A stretch of DNA of 64,000 bases from Methanofollis ethanolicus. GTDB lineage: Archaea > Halobacteriota > Methanomicrobia > Methanomicrobiales > Methanofollaceae. This document shows positions 16,296 to 27,472 of this stretch, one piece after another. A program made the position numbers and the translations under genes. The number at the start of each line of letters is the position of its first letter. Within the stretch, counting starts at the first letter, position 1. The notes beneath the pieces are model-generated. The model searched no databases. It had not been told where the DNA came from and saw only the letters and a program-made list of their open reading frames with translations. The stretch is from contig NZ_BCNW01000001.1 of assembly GCF_001571385.1 (NCBI RefSeq), forward strand, positions 2,209,470-2,273,469. The letters run 5' to 3'.

Positions 16296-17731
16296 GCGAC
16301 ACGACAGACGTGATCATCGGGCTCGAGATCCACTGCCAGTTGAACACGAAGACCAAACTCTTCTGCGGGTGCTCGACCGACTACAAGAACGACGGCCCGA
16401 ACACCCATGTCTGCCCCATCTGCATGGGCCTGCCCGGCGCAATGCCGATGATCAACAAAAAGGCCGTCGAGTACGGCCTGAAGGTCGCCCGCGCCCTCAA
16501 CCTGGAGATCCCCGAGGAAGGAGAGTTCTCACGGAAGAACTACTTCTACCCCGACCTCCCGAAGGGCTACCAGATCACGATGTACGACAGGCCCCTCGCG
16601 GTGAAGGGCTACCTCGAGATCGAGGACGACAACGGAATCGAGAAGAAGGTCGAGATCACCAGGATCCACCTGGAAGAGGACCCCGGCAAACTCGTCCACG
16701 TCGGCGGCACCGCCCGCGCCCATTACACCCTCGTCGACTACAACAGGAGCGGCATCCCTCTCATCGAGATCGTCACCGAACCCGACCTCAGGTCGCCGAA
16801 AGAGGCGCGTCGGTTCCTCACCAAGATGCGGGCGACCCTCGAATACCTCGGCGTCTTCGACGGCGAGCGCGAGGGCGCCCTCCGTGTGGACGCAAACATC
16901 TCCATCAGGGGATCGGAGAGGGTCGAGATCAAGAACATCACATCGTACAGGGGCGTCGAAAAGGCGCTCACCTTCGAGATCACCCGGCAGAAGGGCATGA
17001 TCAGGCGCGGCGGCAGGGTCGTGCGCGAGACCCGCCACTTCCAGGAGGCCCGCGGCATCACCACCTCGGCGCGGTCCAAGGAGACGGAAACCGACTACCG
17101 CTACTTCCCCGAACCCGACCTCTGCCCCCTGCGGGTGCGGGACTGGGCACGGGACGTCGTCCTCCCCGAACTCCCTGACGCCCGGCGCGACCGCTTCATG
17201 GCCCGGTACGGCCTCTCCCTCAACCATGCCCGGACCCTCACCGGCGACCTCCGCCTCGCCGAGTTCTACGAGGCCCTTGCGGCGAAGGCCGACCCGGCCC
17301 TGGCCGCCACCTGGACAGCGGACACCCTCCTCGGCGAACTGAACTACCGGGACATGCCCGTGACGACGGTGCCCCTCGACCACTTCGCCGACCTCATCGC
17401 CCTCGCCGGCAAGAACGAGATCACTGACAGGGTCGCCGTCGACGTGCTGCGGGCGATCCTCGACGCCGTCATGAAGGGCGAGACGCCCGAGATGCCGACA
17501 GACTATGTCCGCACCCACAACCTCGGCAAGGGGAGCGCCGACGCCTTCACCGCCGTCATCGACGAGGTGATCGCGGAGAACGAGCAGGCGGTCGCGGACG
17601 TCCGCGCCGGCAAGAACGCCGCTCTCAACTTCCTTGTCGGCCAGGTGATGAAAAAGACCAGGGGCAAAGCCGACCCGAAGGAGATCACGCCCCTTATTGC
17701 CGCCCGTATCACCCCAGAGGGGGGAACATAG
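16292..17731 (+). CDS. gatB: Aspartyl/glutamyl-tRNA amidotransferase subunit B
   Basis: The frame is open further upstream inside gatA, but the start is ATG 16292 (ATGA overlap). The 479-residue protein begins with IGLEIHCQLNTKTKLFCGC and has the Cys cluster CGC...CPICMG for zinc, KNYFYPDLPKGYQIT and the EDPGKL segment of the kinase-like ATP site, and a C-terminal YqeY/tail domain for tRNA binding. It activates the tRNA-bound Asp or Glu for amidation. Together with class-specific synthetases this implies indirect Asn-tRNA formation; archaeal Gln-tRNA usually uses GatDE. Confidence 0.97.
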   Translation: MSDTTDVIIGLEIHCQLNTKTKLFCGCSTDYKNDGPNTHVCPICMGLPGAMPMINKKAVEYGLKVARALNLEIPEEGEFSRKNYFYPDLPKGYQITMYDRPLAVKGYLEIEDDNGIEKKVEITRIHLEEDPGKLVHVGGTARAHYTLVDYNRSGIPLIEIVTEPDLRSPKEARRFLTKMRATLEYLGVFDGEREGALRVDANISIRGSERVEIKNITSYRGVEKALTFEITRQKGMIRRGGRVVRETRHFQEARGITTSARSKETETDYRYFPEPDLCPLRVRDWARDVVLPELPDARRDRFMARYGLSLNHARTLTGDLRLAEFYEALAAKADPALAATWTADTLLGELNYRDMPVTTVPLDHFADLIALAGKNEITDRVAVDVLRAILDAVMKGETPEMPTDYVRTHNLGKGSADAFTAVIDEVIAENEQAVADVRAGKNAALNFLVGQVMKKTRGKADPKEITPLIAARITPEGGT

Positions 17732-17734
17732 GCC

Positions 17735-20554
17735 GTGCACCTCATTGTCGCAGAAAAGAACATCTCGGCGCGGCGGATCGCCGCCATCCTCGCCAGAGAC
17801 CAGAAGGTCACCACCCGGAAAGAGGGGGGCGTCGACACCTACGCCTTCGGCGACACCGTCGTCGTCGGCCTGAAAGGCCATGTCGTCGAGGTCGACTTCG
17901 AGGCCGGATATACCAACTGGCGGAGCGAGGAGCGCCCGCCGCGTAGCCTCATCGACGCCGGGATCGTCAAGAAACCGACAGAAAAGAAGATCGTCGCCCT
18001 TCTCCAGAAACTCGCGAAGAAGGCCGACCGCGTCGTCATCGCCACCGACTTCGATGCCGAGGGCGAACTGATCGGCAAGGAGGCCCTCGAACTCGTGAGG
18101 GAAGTGAATAAGGGCGTGCAGATCCTGCGGGCGAAGTTCTCGGCAATCACGCCGCAGGAGATCAACCGCGCCTTCTCCGAACTCGCGGAACTCGACTTCG
18201 CCCTTGCGGCCGCGGGCGAATCGCGCCAGGTCATCGACCTGATGTGGGGCGCATCCCTCACGCGGTTCATCTCCATCGCCGCGAAACGCGGCGGGGAAAA
18301 TATCCTCTCGGTCGGCCGCGTCCAGAGTCCGACCCTTGCGATGATCGTCGACCGCGAGAGGGAGATCGAGGCCTTCGTGCCCGAGAAGTACTGGATGCTC
18401 ACCGTCGATACGAAGAAGGGCGCCGACTCCCTTGAACTCCGCCACACCCACGGCCGGTTCACCGACCACGCGGAGGCCCTCGCCGCAGAGGCGCGGACAC
18501 AGGAACCTCTCACCGTCACCGAGGTGCGGGAAGGGGTCAAGAACGACCGGGCGCCGACGCCCTTCGACACCACGGCCCTCCTCGTCGCCGCAGGCAGGAT
18601 CGGTTTTTCCGCATCGAACGCGATGCGCATCGCCGAAGACCTGTACATGAACGGTTTCATCTCGTACCCGAGGACGGACAACACCGTCTATCCGGCAAGC
18701 CTGAACCTCGGCGAGGTGCTTGATACACTGAAAAACACGGTCTTCGCACGGGACGTCGCCTGGGTCGAGATGCACAGGCGGCCCGAACCGACGCGGGGGA
18801 AGAAGTCGAGCACCGACCACCCGCCCATCCACCCGACCGGCGCCGCCGGCCGCGAGCAACTCGGCGACGACCGGTGGAAGATCTACGAACTCGTCGTCCG
18901 GCGGTTCCTTGCGACCCTCTCGCCCGACGCCGTCTGGAATACCATGAAGGTGAACGTCGACGCTGGCGGCGAACCCTACACCGTCACCGGCGGACGCCTG
19001 AAGGAAGAGGGGTGGCGGCGGGTCTACCCGTACAGCGAGGCCGCGGAACACGTGATCCCGGCCTGCACCGTCGGCGAACGCCTCCCCATCCTCGGAAAAG
19101 ACCTTGAAGAGAAGGAGACCACCCCGCCGCCGCGCTACACCCAGAGCCGCCTCATCCAGACGATGGAGGAACTCGGCCTCGGCACGAAGTCCACGCGCCA
19201 CGAGGTGATCCAGAAACTCGTCTCCCGGCGGTACGTGCAGGGCACCCCCCTGCGCCCCACCCTCGTCGGCATGGCGGTGATCGAGTCCCTGGAAGGCCAC
19301 GCGGACACGATCACGCGGCCCGACATGACCCGCCTCCTCGAGTCCCACATGCAGCAGATCAAGGAGAACAGACGGACAAAGGACGACGTCGTCGGCGAGT
19401 CGCGGGAGATGCTCCACTCCGTCTTCGAAGACCTTGAGGCGCATGAGGACCAGATCGGGGACGAGATCATCGGCAGGACCGTCGAGGAGAAGACCGTCGG
19501 CCCCTGCCCGGTCTGCGGGAAACCCCTCCGGATCCGGCAGGCACACGGGGCCTCGCAGTTCATCGGATGCTCGGGATACCCCGAATGCACCTTCAACATC
19601 AGCCTCCCCGGCGTCCAGTGGGGGAAGGCGATCAGGCTCGACAAAGTCTGCGAACGCCACGAACTCAACCATATCAGGCTGATCAGGAAAGGCGCACGGC
19701 CCTGGGACATCGGCTGCCCGCTCTGCTCGCACATCGAGTCGAACACCGAGACCCTGCGGATGATGCCCCACATGACAGACGGCCTCATCGGACGTCTCCA
19801 CGCCCGTCACATCTACACGGTCCCCGAACTCGCCCATATGCCGGCAGGGGACATGGCACGGAAACTCGATGTCGACGAGAAGACGGCCGGGATACTCGTC
19901 TCCGAGGCAAACGAGGTGCTCGACAGCCTCCGCAGGCGCTCCGAACTGAAGAAGTTCATCAGGGCCGAGATCCCGCCAAGGCGCGGGAGAAGCCATGCGA
20001 AGATCGCAAAGAAACTGCTTGAGGTCGGTATCGACGACATCGCCGCCCTTGCCGCGGCGAACCCGCAAAAAATCGCCCAGACCGGGATCTCCGCAGAGGA
20101 GGCAGACGGACTCCTGGCAAAGGCCCGGGCCCTCTGCAGCGAGCGCCGGTTACGGGAGGTCGGTCTCCCCGCAGTGAGCATCAAAAAATATGTCGGCGCA
20201 GGGCTCCAGGGCCCCGAGGACTTCGCCACCCTCCACCCTGCGTACATCAGCACGGCGAGCGGGATCAGGGTCGAGACGGTCTGCCGCCACGCCGAGGCGG
20301 CCTGCAGCACCATCGGGCTGAAAACCCCGGCAAAGATCACCCAGAAGAAACTGGAAAAAGGGCGGGAAGAACTCCTGGCACTACCGGGCCTCGGCGAGGC
20401 GACTCTCGAAAAACTCTACAAGGCCGGGATCACCGACGCGGCCAGCCTCGCCGCCGCCGAACCCGTTGAAGCCGCACGGAAGAGCGGCATCCCCGCAGAA
20501 AAGATCAGGGAGTACAGCGCATCTCTATCGACAGGACACCCTCCACAGAAGTGA
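17735..20554 (+). CDS. topA: DNA topoisomerase I (type IA) with long helix-hairpin-helix C-terminus
   Basis: The 939-residue protein starts at GTG 17735, 3 bases after the gatB stop. The Toprim region ([23 protein letters not shown] near 108-116) and the active-site Tyr311 ([10 protein letters not shown]) are present. A four-Cys zinc finger (CPVCG...CSGYPEC) lies around residues 590-625, with another Cys cluster before 700. The remaining ~250 residues are a series of helix-hairpin-helix-like units ([36 protein letters not shown]). Most TopA proteins end after the zinc fingers, so this tail is unusual. It may add DNA binding or a repair coupling. Confidence 0.95.
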   Translation: MHLIVAEKNISARRIAAILARDQKVTTRKEGGVDTYAFGDTVVVGLKGHVVEVDFEAGYTNWRSEERPPRSLIDAGIVKKPTEKKIVALLQKLAKKADRVVIATDFDAEGELIGKEALELVREVNKGVQILRAKFSAITPQEINRAFSELAELDFALAAAGESRQVIDLMWGASLTRFISIAAKRGGENILSVGRVQSPTLAMIVDREREIEAFVPEKYWMLTVDTKKGADSLELRHTHGRFTDHAEALAAEARTQEPLTVTEVREGVKNDRAPTPFDTTALLVAAGRIGFSASNAMRIAEDLYMNGFISYPRTDNTVYPASLNLGEVLDTLKNTVFARDVAWVEMHRRPEPTRGKKSSTDHPPIHPTGAAGREQLGDDRWKIYELVVRRFLATLSPDAVWNTMKVNVDAGGEPYTVTGGRLKEEGWRRVYPYSEAAEHVIPACTVGERLPILGKDLEEKETTPPPRYTQSRLIQTMEELGLGTKSTRHEVIQKLVSRRYVQGTPLRPTLVGMAVIESLEGHADTITRPDMTRLLESHMQQIKENRRTKDDVVGESREMLHSVFEDLEAHEDQIGDEIIGRTVEEKTVGPCPVCGKPLRIRQAHGASQFIGCSGYPECTFNISLPGVQWGKAIRLDKVCERHELNHIRLIRKGARPWDIGCPLCSHIESNTETLRMMPHMTDGLIGRLHARHIYTVPELAHMPAGDMARKLDVDEKTAGILVSEANEVLDSLRRRSELKKFIRAEIPPRRGRSHAKIAKKLLEVGIDDIAALAAANPQKIAQTGISAEEADGLLAKARALCSERRLREVGLPAVSIKKYVGAGLQGPEDFATLHPAYISTASGIRVETVCRHAEAACSTIGLKTPAKITQKKLEKGREELLALPGLGEATLEKLYKAGITDAASLAAAEPVEAARKSGIPAEKIREYSASLSTGHPPQK

Positions 20555-20558
20555 ACAC

Positions 20559-21257
20559 ATGACGGATATGCATCAGAACTGGAAAAATTGGGCACATGTG
20601 ACGAAACTCGACCCCGACAGGCACCTCACCCAGGACGCAGTCGAAGGGGTCGCCACGAGCGGGACCGACGCGGTCCTCCTCTCCGGCACCCTGAATGTGA
20701 CACCCGAGAACCTTGCCGACCTGCGCGAGCAGGTCGAAGGCTACGGCATCCCCCTCGTCGTCGAACCGGCCGACCCCTCGGGGGCCGTCTTCGAAGGCGT
20801 CGACATGCTCTTCGTCCCGAGCGTCCTCAACACCCCGGACGCCCGCTGGGTCGTCGGCAAACACCAGCAGTGGGCGCTCCAGAGCCCGGACATCCCCTGG
20901 GACCGCGTCGTCCCCGAGGCCTACGTCGTCCTCAACCCGGCCTCCTCGGTCGGGAAGGTGACGAAGGCCGTCTGCGACCTCACGCCTGCGGAGGTCGCCG
21001 CCTATGCCCGGACCGCCGAGCACTACTTCCACTTCCCGGTCGTGTACATCGAGTACTCGGGTACCTACGGCGACCCCGCCGTCGTGAAAGCGGCGTCAGA
21101 GGCGATCGACACCGCGGTGCTCTACTACGGCGGCGGCATCGACTCCGCGGAGAAGGCCGCGGAGATGGGGCGGTATGCCGACACGATCGTCGTCGGCAAC
21201 GCCGTCTATGAAAAAGGCCTCGATGCCCTGAGGGCGACTGTCCGGGCCGTCCAGTGA
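20559..21257 (+). CDS. Geranylgeranylglyceryl phosphate synthase
   Basis: The 232-residue TIM-barrel enzyme makes the first ether bond of archaeal membrane lipids from sn-glycerol-1-phosphate and geranylgeranyl diphosphate. Diagnostic segments are [55 protein letters not shown] and [15 protein letters not shown]. The ATG at 20559 sits 4 bases after the topA stop; a second Met three codons on is an alternative start. It overlaps the next gene by 4 bases. The presence of this enzyme settles the archaeal origin of the chromosome. Confidence 0.95.
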   Translation: MTDMHQNWKNWAHVTKLDPDRHLTQDAVEGVATSGTDAVLLSGTLNVTPENLADLREQVEGYGIPLVVEPADPSGAVFEGVDMLFVPSVLNTPDARWVVGKHQQWALQSPDIPWDRVVPEAYVVLNPASSVGKVTKAVCDLTPAEVAAYARTAEHYFHFPVVYIEYSGTYGDPAVVKAASEAIDTAVLYYGGGIDSAEKAAEMGRYADTIVVGNAVYEKGLDALRATVRAVQ

Positions 21258-21976
21258 CCGGCATGCCCGAGATTGCGATCGTCCTCGTGGAACCCCTGTA
21301 CGAAGGCAATGTCGGTTCCGTCGCCCGGGCCATGAAGAACTTCGGGTTCACCAGACTCGTGCTGGTCGACCCCTGCCCCCTCGGGGACGAGGCCCATGCC
21401 CATGCCTCCCACGCGCTCGACGTCCTCGAAGGCGCGGAGAGAAAGACTCTCGACGAGGTCTATGCAGAGAGCGACCTCGTCGTGGCGACGACAGGCGAAC
21501 TCTCCAAGTCGGTCTGCACCTCGATGCGGATGCCCTACTACACGCCGGCCGAGATCCGGTCGGTCGTCGGCGAGGTCGACGGACGGGTGAGCATCCTCTT
21601 CGGCCGGGAGAACTGGGGACTGAACAACGACGAGGTCTCGCGCTGCGACCTCATCTGCACCATCCCGACCGCCGAGATCTACCCGATCATGAACCTCTCC
21701 CATGCCGTCGCCGTCGTCTGCTACGAACTCGCCCACCTGCCGCGCGGCACCTACCGCCTTGCCGGAAAGACCCAGCGCGAGGCCCTCATCGAGCACTTCG
21801 GAAACTTTCTCGCGAGGATCGAGCACCCCGACCACAAGCGCGCCAACACCCTGCTGATGCTCCGCCGCGTCCTCGGGAGGACGGCGCTGACCACGCGCGA
21901 GGTCACGACCTTCCACGGCCTCCTCCGCAGGACAGAGTGGCACCTCGACCACCCGGGCGAGGAGCAATCACCTTAA
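21254..21976 (+). CDS. trmJ: SPOUT-family tRNA (cytidine/uridine-2'-O-)-methyltransferase, TrmJ type
   Basis: The 240-residue protein starts with [26 protein letters not shown] and contains the knotted AdoMet site motifs [15 protein letters not shown] and [24 protein letters not shown]. TrmJ methylates ribose at position 32 of tRNAs; archaeal members act on C32 and sometimes U32. A short C-terminal helical extension is normal. The GTG at 21254 overlaps the upstream stop; ATG 21263 would also fit. Confidence 0.9.
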   Translation: MTGMPEIAIVLVEPLYEGNVGSVARAMKNFGFTRLVLVDPCPLGDEAHAHASHALDVLEGAERKTLDEVYAESDLVVATTGELSKSVCTSMRMPYYTPAEIRSVVGEVDGRVSILFGRENWGLNNDEVSRCDLICTIPTAEIYPIMNLSHAVAVVCYELAHLPRGTYRLAGKTQREALIEHFGNFLARIEHPDHKRANTLLMLRRVLGRTALTTREVTTFHGLLRRTEWHLDHPGEEQSP

Positions 21977-22002
21977 TTCTCCTGACAACGTACTCCTACC
22001 CA

Positions 22003-22560
22003 ATGATCCTTGTTGACTGGCAGATCGAGGACCGCATCAGGCGGGGGCAGATCAGCATCGACCCCTATGACCCGGCCCTCATACAACCCAACTCCCTGGA
22101 CATCAGGCTCGGGGACCATTTTGTCTGGTACGAACCGGGCGAGGACGTCATCGATCCCTACGAGAAAGAGAGCGTCACCTCCCATGTGCGCGAGACCCGC
22201 GCCGCCTCGGTCGTCATGAATCCGGGCGACTTCATGCTCGCGGAGACGCTCGAAGCCGTGACCCTCCCGGACAACGTCGTCGCCAGCATCGAAGGGAAAA
22301 GTTCCATCGCCCGTCTCGGAATCGAACTCCACCAGACCGGCGGATGGATTGACGCAGGTTTCCGGGGCACCATCACCCTGGAGATGTGCAATGTCAACCA
22401 GCGGCCTGTGCGCATGTATGCCGGGATGCCGATCGGCCAGCTCGTCTTCTACACGACCGAACGTGCACAGAACCCGTATAACCTGAAGAAGGACGCAAAA
22501 TACATGGACCAGCGCCAGGCGACTCTCTCGCGGTACCACGAGAACGAGAAGAGTGTTTGA
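22003..22560 (+). CDS. dcd: dCTP deaminase (possibly bifunctional with dUTPase activity)
   Basis: The 185-residue protein begins at ATG 22003, [19 protein letters not shown]. Family motifs are [39 protein letters not shown] and [11 protein letters not shown], typical of the trimeric Dcd/dUTPase fold. In some methanogens (for example the Methanocaldococcus enzyme) one protein deaminates dCTP and hydrolyses the dUTP; the sequence alone does not decide. It lies 26 bases after trmJ and probably shares its transcript. Confidence 0.92.
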   Translation: MILVDWQIEDRIRRGQISIDPYDPALIQPNSLDIRLGDHFVWYEPGEDVIDPYEKESVTSHVRETRAASVVMNPGDFMLAETLEAVTLPDNVVASIEGKSSIARLGIELHQTGGWIDAGFRGTITLEMCNVNQRPVRMYAGMPIGQLVFYTTERAQNPYNLKKDAKYMDQRQATLSRYHENEKSV

Positions 22561-22621
22561 AGATAAATAGAGGGAACACGTACAATTACGGAGATTATAG
22601 ATCGTAAAGAAGGGGTTTTCC

Positions 22622-24466
22622 ATGCGGCTTCTCTTAATTCACTCAGACCACATTGATTATAAGGCGCAGAAGAAGACGTCGGTCGCCGAGGAGGGGGCAG
22701 TCCTCTCCGACGCCCTCGACGAGGCGCTCGTCGCCTTCTGTGCCATCGAATCGGCAGACGAAGAAGATATCGACGACGTCGTCGCCCAGGCGGCCGCCGA
22801 GGTCAGGAAGACGACGGCTCAGCTCCAGACCGACCGGGTGCTCATCTACCCGTACGCCCACCTGAGCTCCGACCTTGCGGCACCCGACGTTGCCAAAAAG
22901 GCGCTCACGGCCATCGAAGAGGACCTCAAGGCCTCCGGCGACCTGACCGTGAAGCGCGCTCCCTTCGGCTGGTACAAGGCCTTCACCCTCTCGTGCAAGG
23001 GTCACCCCCTCTCCGAACTCTCCCGGACCATCCTGCCGGGAGAAGGGGAAGAGGGTGCGGCAAAGCCTGCGAAGAAGCAGGTCACCCACACGTTCTTCGT
23101 CCTCACCCCCGAGGGCGAGCGGCTGGACGCCGAGTCCTGCTGCGACGACTCGGCCTTCGGGTCCCTCGTGAAGAAGGAACTCGGGAAGCCGACGCCTGCC
23201 GGCGGCGAACCGATCCACGTCGACCTGATGCGCTCCAAGGAGCTCGTCGACTACGAACCGGCCTCAGATGTCGGCCACCTCCGCTGGATGCCCCGCGGCA
23301 GGCTGGTGCGCGACCTCCTCGAGGACTACGTCCTCGGCCTCGTCCTGGACTACGGCGGCATGCCCGTCGAGACGCCGGTGATGTACGACCTCGGCGACCC
23401 CGCGATCTCCGAGCACGCCGCAAAGTTCGGTGAGAGGCAGTACCGCTTCAAGAGCGGGAACAGGAACATGATGCTCCGGTTTGCGGCATGCTTCGGCATG
23501 TTCTCGTTCATGCGCGACATGCACATCTCCCCGAACACCCTGCCGATGAAGATGTACGAACTCTCCACGTACTCGTTCAGGCACGAGCAGTCGGGCGAGG
23601 TCATCGGGCTGAAGAGGCTCCGGGCCTTCACGATGCCGGACATGCACACCCTCTGCCGGGACATGGACAACGCTCTCACCTGCTTCGAGGAACAGCTCCG
23701 CATGGGCTGGCAGAGCGGTGTCGACCTGGGGACGCCGCTCGTCGGGGCGTTCAGGTGCACGCAGGAGTTCTACGACCAGCACGAGGACTGGATCAAGAAG
23801 ATCGTGAAGGAGTCGGGCGTGCCCCTCTTCATCGAGGTGCTCTCCGACCGCGTCCACTACTGGATCGCGAAGATCGACCTCGCCGCCATCGACGGCCAGG
23901 GCAGACCGATCGAGAACCCGACCGTCCAGATTGACGTGGAGAGTTCCACCCGGTTCAATATCAGTTACCGCGACGTCGCGGGCACCGAGGTCCACCCGCC
24001 GATCCTCCACTGCTCCCCGACAGGATCGATCGAGCGCGTCATCTGCGCCATGCTCGAAAACACCGCTTACCAGCCTGTGCCGCACCTGCCCACCTGGCTC
24101 TCCCCGACGCAGGTCCGCTTCGTCCCGGTCGCGGAGAGGCATGTGGCCTATGCCGCCGACCTCTGCGAAAAGTTCAACGCCGCCGGTGTCAGGGCCGACC
24201 ACGACGACCGCGACGAGTCGGTGAACAAGAAAATCCGCGAGGCCGGGACCGAGTGGGTGCCCTATGTGGCCGTCATCGGCGACCGCGAGATGGACGAGGG
24301 GAAACTGACCGTGACTGTCAGGAAACTCTCCGAGCCGAAGAAGCCGCACAAGGAAGAGATGACGGCCGACGCTCTCATCGCCGCCGTGAAGGAGGAGTGC
24401 ACAGGCAAGCCCTTCCGCCCGATGTACACCGCAAAGAAACTCTCTATCAGGCCGCGGTTCATCTGA
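22622..24466 (+). CDS. thrS: Threonyl-tRNA synthetase, archaeal type
   Basis: The 614-residue protein has the archaeal N-terminal editing domain related to D-Tyr deacylase ([21 protein letters not shown] to about residue 145), not the bacterial TGS domain. Class II catalytic motifs follow ([48 protein letters not shown]) and an anticodon-binding domain closes it. It charges tRNA(Thr) and removes mischarged Ser. A hairpin/T-tract follows at 24481. It starts 61 bp after dcd and may be cotranscribed or have its own promoter (AT-rich 22562-22620). Confidence 0.97.
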   Translation: MRLLLIHSDHIDYKAQKKTSVAEEGAVLSDALDEALVAFCAIESADEEDIDDVVAQAAAEVRKTTAQLQTDRVLIYPYAHLSSDLAAPDVAKKALTAIEEDLKASGDLTVKRAPFGWYKAFTLSCKGHPLSELSRTILPGEGEEGAAKPAKKQVTHTFFVLTPEGERLDAESCCDDSAFGSLVKKELGKPTPAGGEPIHVDLMRSKELVDYEPASDVGHLRWMPRGRLVRDLLEDYVLGLVLDYGGMPVETPVMYDLGDPAISEHAAKFGERQYRFKSGNRNMMLRFAACFGMFSFMRDMHISPNTLPMKMYELSTYSFRHEQSGEVIGLKRLRAFTMPDMHTLCRDMDNALTCFEEQLRMGWQSGVDLGTPLVGAFRCTQEFYDQHEDWIKKIVKESGVPLFIEVLSDRVHYWIAKIDLAAIDGQGRPIENPTVQIDVESSTRFNISYRDVAGTEVHPPILHCSPTGSIERVICAMLENTAYQPVPHLPTWLSPTQVRFVPVAERHVAYAADLCEKFNAAGVRADHDDRDESVNKKIREAGTEWVPYVAVIGDREMDEGKLTVTVRKLSEPKKPHKEEMTADALIAAVKEECTGKPFRPMYTAKKLSIRPRFI

Positions 24467-24480
24467 ACCCCCCACACATT

Positions 24481-24507
24481 GGTGAAAATTTCACCACCTC
24501 TTTTTTT
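24481..24507 (+). terminator. Terminator after thrS
   Basis: GGTGAAA and TTTCACC form an inverted repeat followed by CCTC and a run of seven T at 24501-24507, 14 bp after the stop. Archaeal termination depends mainly on the T-tract. Confidence 0.6.
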
Positions 24508-24876
24508 CTCCGGGGGTAAAAAGTCCCCATACCTGAGCGACCCATGATAAAAACTCGCGACAGTGCCAACTTTTCATATCTCCAGAATAAGATAAATTAT
24601 ATATAATAATTTGTCGTGTATAGGACTCACCGGACGTGGAGCCCAGAGAAAAACATCATCGACGCACACCATCGAGCGATTACATCCATGCATACCAGAA
24701 CCGCACTTTATACACATTATTCGCGGGCAACCGTCGGTCCCGCAGGGATCGGGGACGTCGCCTCCCGGTCTTGCAGGTACGGCCGTCCTTCGTGAACGGC
24801 AGATACAACCGAAATGTACCGCAGACCCCGGAAGGGTTGGCAATGCGGTGATCGCCCTCTCCGGGATGGTGAGAGA
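24508..24876. promoter_or_regulatory. Upstream region of the surface-protein pair
   Basis: No gene is supported here. AATTATATATAATAAT at 24595-24610 is a strong TATA-like zone and would give a long leader (about 250 bases); CTTTATACAC near 24709 is a second, weaker one. A plus-strand frame through the region does not look protein-like. Confidence 0.4.
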
Positions 24877-25608
24877 ATGATACGACAGATAGGCATCTCA
24901 GCAATACTCCTTGCCGGCCTCGTTGCCGTTGTTCTGGCCGGGCCCGCGTTCGATGCGGGCGAAAACGTGGCCATAGACGTTGGAAAGACCGTAGAGATCC
25001 CGATCACCCTCACAGGGGTCGATACAGGGATTTCAGGATACAACATCACGCTTGCTCTCACCGAACCCGGGGTTGCGGAGATCACGGGCCTTGCCTTTCC
25101 GGAGTGGGCCGGCCTTCATACGGCAGGGACGGTCCCGGCCGACACGACCTGGATGCAGGCGGTGGACCTCGGCAAAAAGGCTGAAACAGGGAATGGCACC
25201 GCCCTCGTCGGGACCGTCACCATCAGGGGTGAGAAGGACGGTCTGACCGGCCTCATGATCAGACCTGTACAGGTGCAAAACGACAGGGGCGAGGACTACC
25301 AGGTCGAAGACCTCAGGACGGAGATCTCGGTCGGGACAACCGGCAGTGCATCATCCTCGTCTTCGTCGGATGGGAACAGCGTGACCCCGCTCCAGACGGA
25401 GACGATCACACCACCGGCACCGGAATTGACGACCGCATTACCGGCGACGCCGGAAACACCGGCACAGGTTTCGACGACCGCATACGGGACCGACGCAGTC
25501 GCGGTGACCGGGACCGCGGGGGAACCGACGCCGAAGCCTGCACCGCTCTGCCCGGTGCTCCTCGTGGCGACACTCGTCTGGGTATTCTGGCTCAAGAAAA
25601 GGAAGTGA
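24877..25608 (+). CDS. Secreted surface protein with cohesin-like domain and C-terminal anchor
   Basis: The 243-residue protein starts at ATG 24877. It has a signal peptide (MIRQIGISAILLAGLVAVVL, cleavage around AGPA), then a beta-sandwich of cohesin type (residues ~25-150; IDVGKTVEIPITLTGVD, ISGYNITLAL). A low-complexity Ser/Thr/Pro stalk (TGSASSSSSS, then TPE/TTA repeats) leads to a hydrophobic helix with basic end (PVLLVATLVWVFWLKKRK). This is the build of a cell-surface anchored adhesin or scaffold. It is followed 7 bases later by a dockerin-bearing protein, so the two may bind each other. Confidence 0.8.
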   Translation: MIRQIGISAILLAGLVAVVLAGPAFDAGENVAIDVGKTVEIPITLTGVDTGISGYNITLALTEPGVAEITGLAFPEWAGLHTAGTVPADTTWMQAVDLGKKAETGNGTALVGTVTIRGEKDGLTGLMIRPVQVQNDRGEDYQVEDLRTEISVGTTGSASSSSSSDGNSVTPLQTETITPPAPELTTALPATPETPAQVSTTAYGTDAVAVTGTAGEPTPKPAPLCPVLLVATLVWVFWLKKRK

Positions 25609-25615
25609 AAGACAT

Positions 25616-27472
25616 ATGAAATCAATACATTGGATGCCTTTGATCGGCATCGTACTGCTCGCCTGCATCTTTCCGGTGCAGGGGGCTCCGGACGACGGTC
25701 CGGGATTCGTAGCGAACCAGATGGACATTACTCTCAGCCTCATGCCCGCAGAGGCGGAGATCGGCACGAACGAGACGACGACCTATGACGTGGTGGGAGC
25801 CTGCAACCCGCCGGGAGCGATGAACGAGACGGCGTGCATCGACAGTTACAACATCACCGTCAGCCTCGACGACGGTATGGTGGGCGAGATCACGGAGATC
25901 GTCTTCCCCGAAGATGTAAGCATGGGTGAGAGCGGAACGGTACCCGGCGACAGCGTCTGGGTAACAGCCCAGAACCTCACCCCGCCGGCTGCCGCCGCTG
26001 AGAACCAGACTCTCTTCACGGTGACGGTGCGCGGCGACGCCGCGGGCACGACCGGGGTCACCCTGACACCCGACATGGTCGTTGACGGGCAGGGCGGCAC
26101 GCCGACGGTCACCACCGTCCCGGCAAACCTGACGGTCACCGGCGAGGCAGGCCAGACCATCTACGAGACCGCGGTCGCCGACGGGAACGTCACGACTCTC
26201 GTTACCGCCCTCGACCTCACGGGCCTGAACGCCACGCTCGATGAACCGGGAACGTACACCGTCTTCGCACCGACAGACGACGCATTTGCGAACCTGCCGG
26301 CAGGCGTGCTCGACAGCCTCGTCAATGACACCGACGCACTCGAAGACGTCCTCCTCTACCATGTGGCCGGAGAGACGTACACCGCAGCAGATATTGCCGG
26401 GATGACCGAACTCCAGACGCTGCTCGGTGAGAACGTCACCGTCACCGTGGACGAGGCGAACGGCACCGTCATGATCAACGACGCCATGGTGACAGCCGCG
26501 GACATCGAGTGCACGAACGGCATCGTCCATGTCATCGACGCGGTCCTGATCCCGCCGGAAGAGCCCGAACCCGCAGGACTTGAGGCCAATTTCTCGGCCG
26601 ACGTGACGAAGGGAGAGGCGCCGCTGACCGTCCAGTTCACCGACCTCTCCACAGGCGACGTGACCGTCTGGTACTGGGACTTCGGTGACGGCGCGTTCTC
26701 GACCGAGCAGAACCCTGCTCATATGTATAACACCAGCGGGACCTTCACCGTCAACCTGACCGTGGCCGACGACACCGGCGCCAGTGACAACTTTGAAATC
26801 CTCGACTACATCAATGTCAGCGAGGCGCCGCCGGTCATCGTCCCCGAGATCTTCTTCGAGCCCCTGAACGCATCTGTCGACGTGGGGAGCACGGTCGAAT
26901 ACGCCCTGATCCTCAACACGGCCCCTGACGGCCTTGCCGGATACACCCTGAACGTGGACACGGGAGCCGAAGGTGTCGCCGAGATCGTCAATGTCACCTA
27001 TCCTGACTGGGCGATGCCGACCAACACCTCGGCACTGCCCGACACGATTGTGGAGATCAAGGCCGGCGACATGATGGACACCATCGCGGCCGGGGCCACG
27101 AATGTCAGTCTTGCAAACATAACGGTCCTCGGCGTGATGGAGGGCCAGACAAACCTCAGCGTCGAGGTCGTCAGGATGACGGCCGACGGAGGAGGACCGA
27201 TCATGCCCGACATGATGACCGCCTCCCTCAACGTGACGCCGATAGCACCGCCACCGGCGTTCCCGGGATACGAGAACCCGCCGACAGACCCGAATAACGA
27301 CGGGAAGTACGAGGACGTCAATGGGAACGGGGAGATCGAGTACGACGACGTCATCGCCCTCAACACCAACATGCAGTGGGTCGAGGAGAACAACCTGGTA
27401 CCCCTCTTCGACTTCAACACCAATGGCAAGGTCGACTATGACGACATTGTCATGCTCTTCGACATGATCTAA
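25616..27472 (+). CDS. Secreted modular protein: cohesin-like, fasciclin, PKD, cohesin-like, dockerin
   Basis: The 618-residue protein has a signal peptide (SIHWMPLIGIVLLACIFPVQG). Residues ~33-170 form a cohesin-like beta domain. 183-312 is a fasciclin/FAS1 domain (YTVFAPTDDAFANLPAG, then NGIVHVIDAVLIP). 324-398 is a PKD domain (VWYWDFGDGAFSTEQNPAH). 409-541 is a second cohesin-like domain. 558-618 carries two dockerin type I calcium loops (DVNGNGEIEYDDV and DFNTNGKVDYDDI). There is no C-terminal anchor. It is probably held at the surface through dockerin-cohesin contact, perhaps with the anchored protein just upstream. A T-tract at 27485-27492 ends the unit. Confidence 0.85.
   Translation: MKSIHWMPLIGIVLLACIFPVQGAPDDGPGFVANQMDITLSLMPAEAEIGTNETTTYDVVGACNPPGAMNETACIDSYNITVSLDDGMVGEITEIVFPEDVSMGESGTVPGDSVWVTAQNLTPPAAAAENQTLFTVTVRGDAAGTTGVTLTPDMVVDGQGGTPTVTTVPANLTVTGEAGQTIYETAVADGNVTTLVTALDLTGLNATLDEPGTYTVFAPTDDAFANLPAGVLDSLVNDTDALEDVLLYHVAGETYTAADIAGMTELQTLLGENVTVTVDEANGTVMINDAMVTAADIECTNGIVHVIDAVLIPPEEPEPAGLEANFSADVTKGEAPLTVQFTDLSTGDVTVWYWDFGDGAFSTEQNPAHMYNTSGTFTVNLTVADDTGASDNFEILDYINVSEAPPVIVPEIFFEPLNASVDVGSTVEYALILNTAPDGLAGYTLNVDTGAEGVAEIVNVTYPDWAMPTNTSALPDTIVEIKAGDMMDTIAAGATNVSLANITVLGVMEGQTNLSVEVVRMTADGGGPIMPDMMTASLNVTPIAPPPAFPGYENPPTDPNNDGKYEDVNGNGEIEYDDVIALNTNMQWVEENNLVPLFDFNTNGKVDYDDIVMLFDMI

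Noticed and set aside
16529-20068. A 1179-codon minus-strand open frame across gatB and topA
   Set aside because: It is the antisense of two certain genes, with the Arg/Asp/Val/Gly-rich composition of GC-driven shadow frames and no motif.
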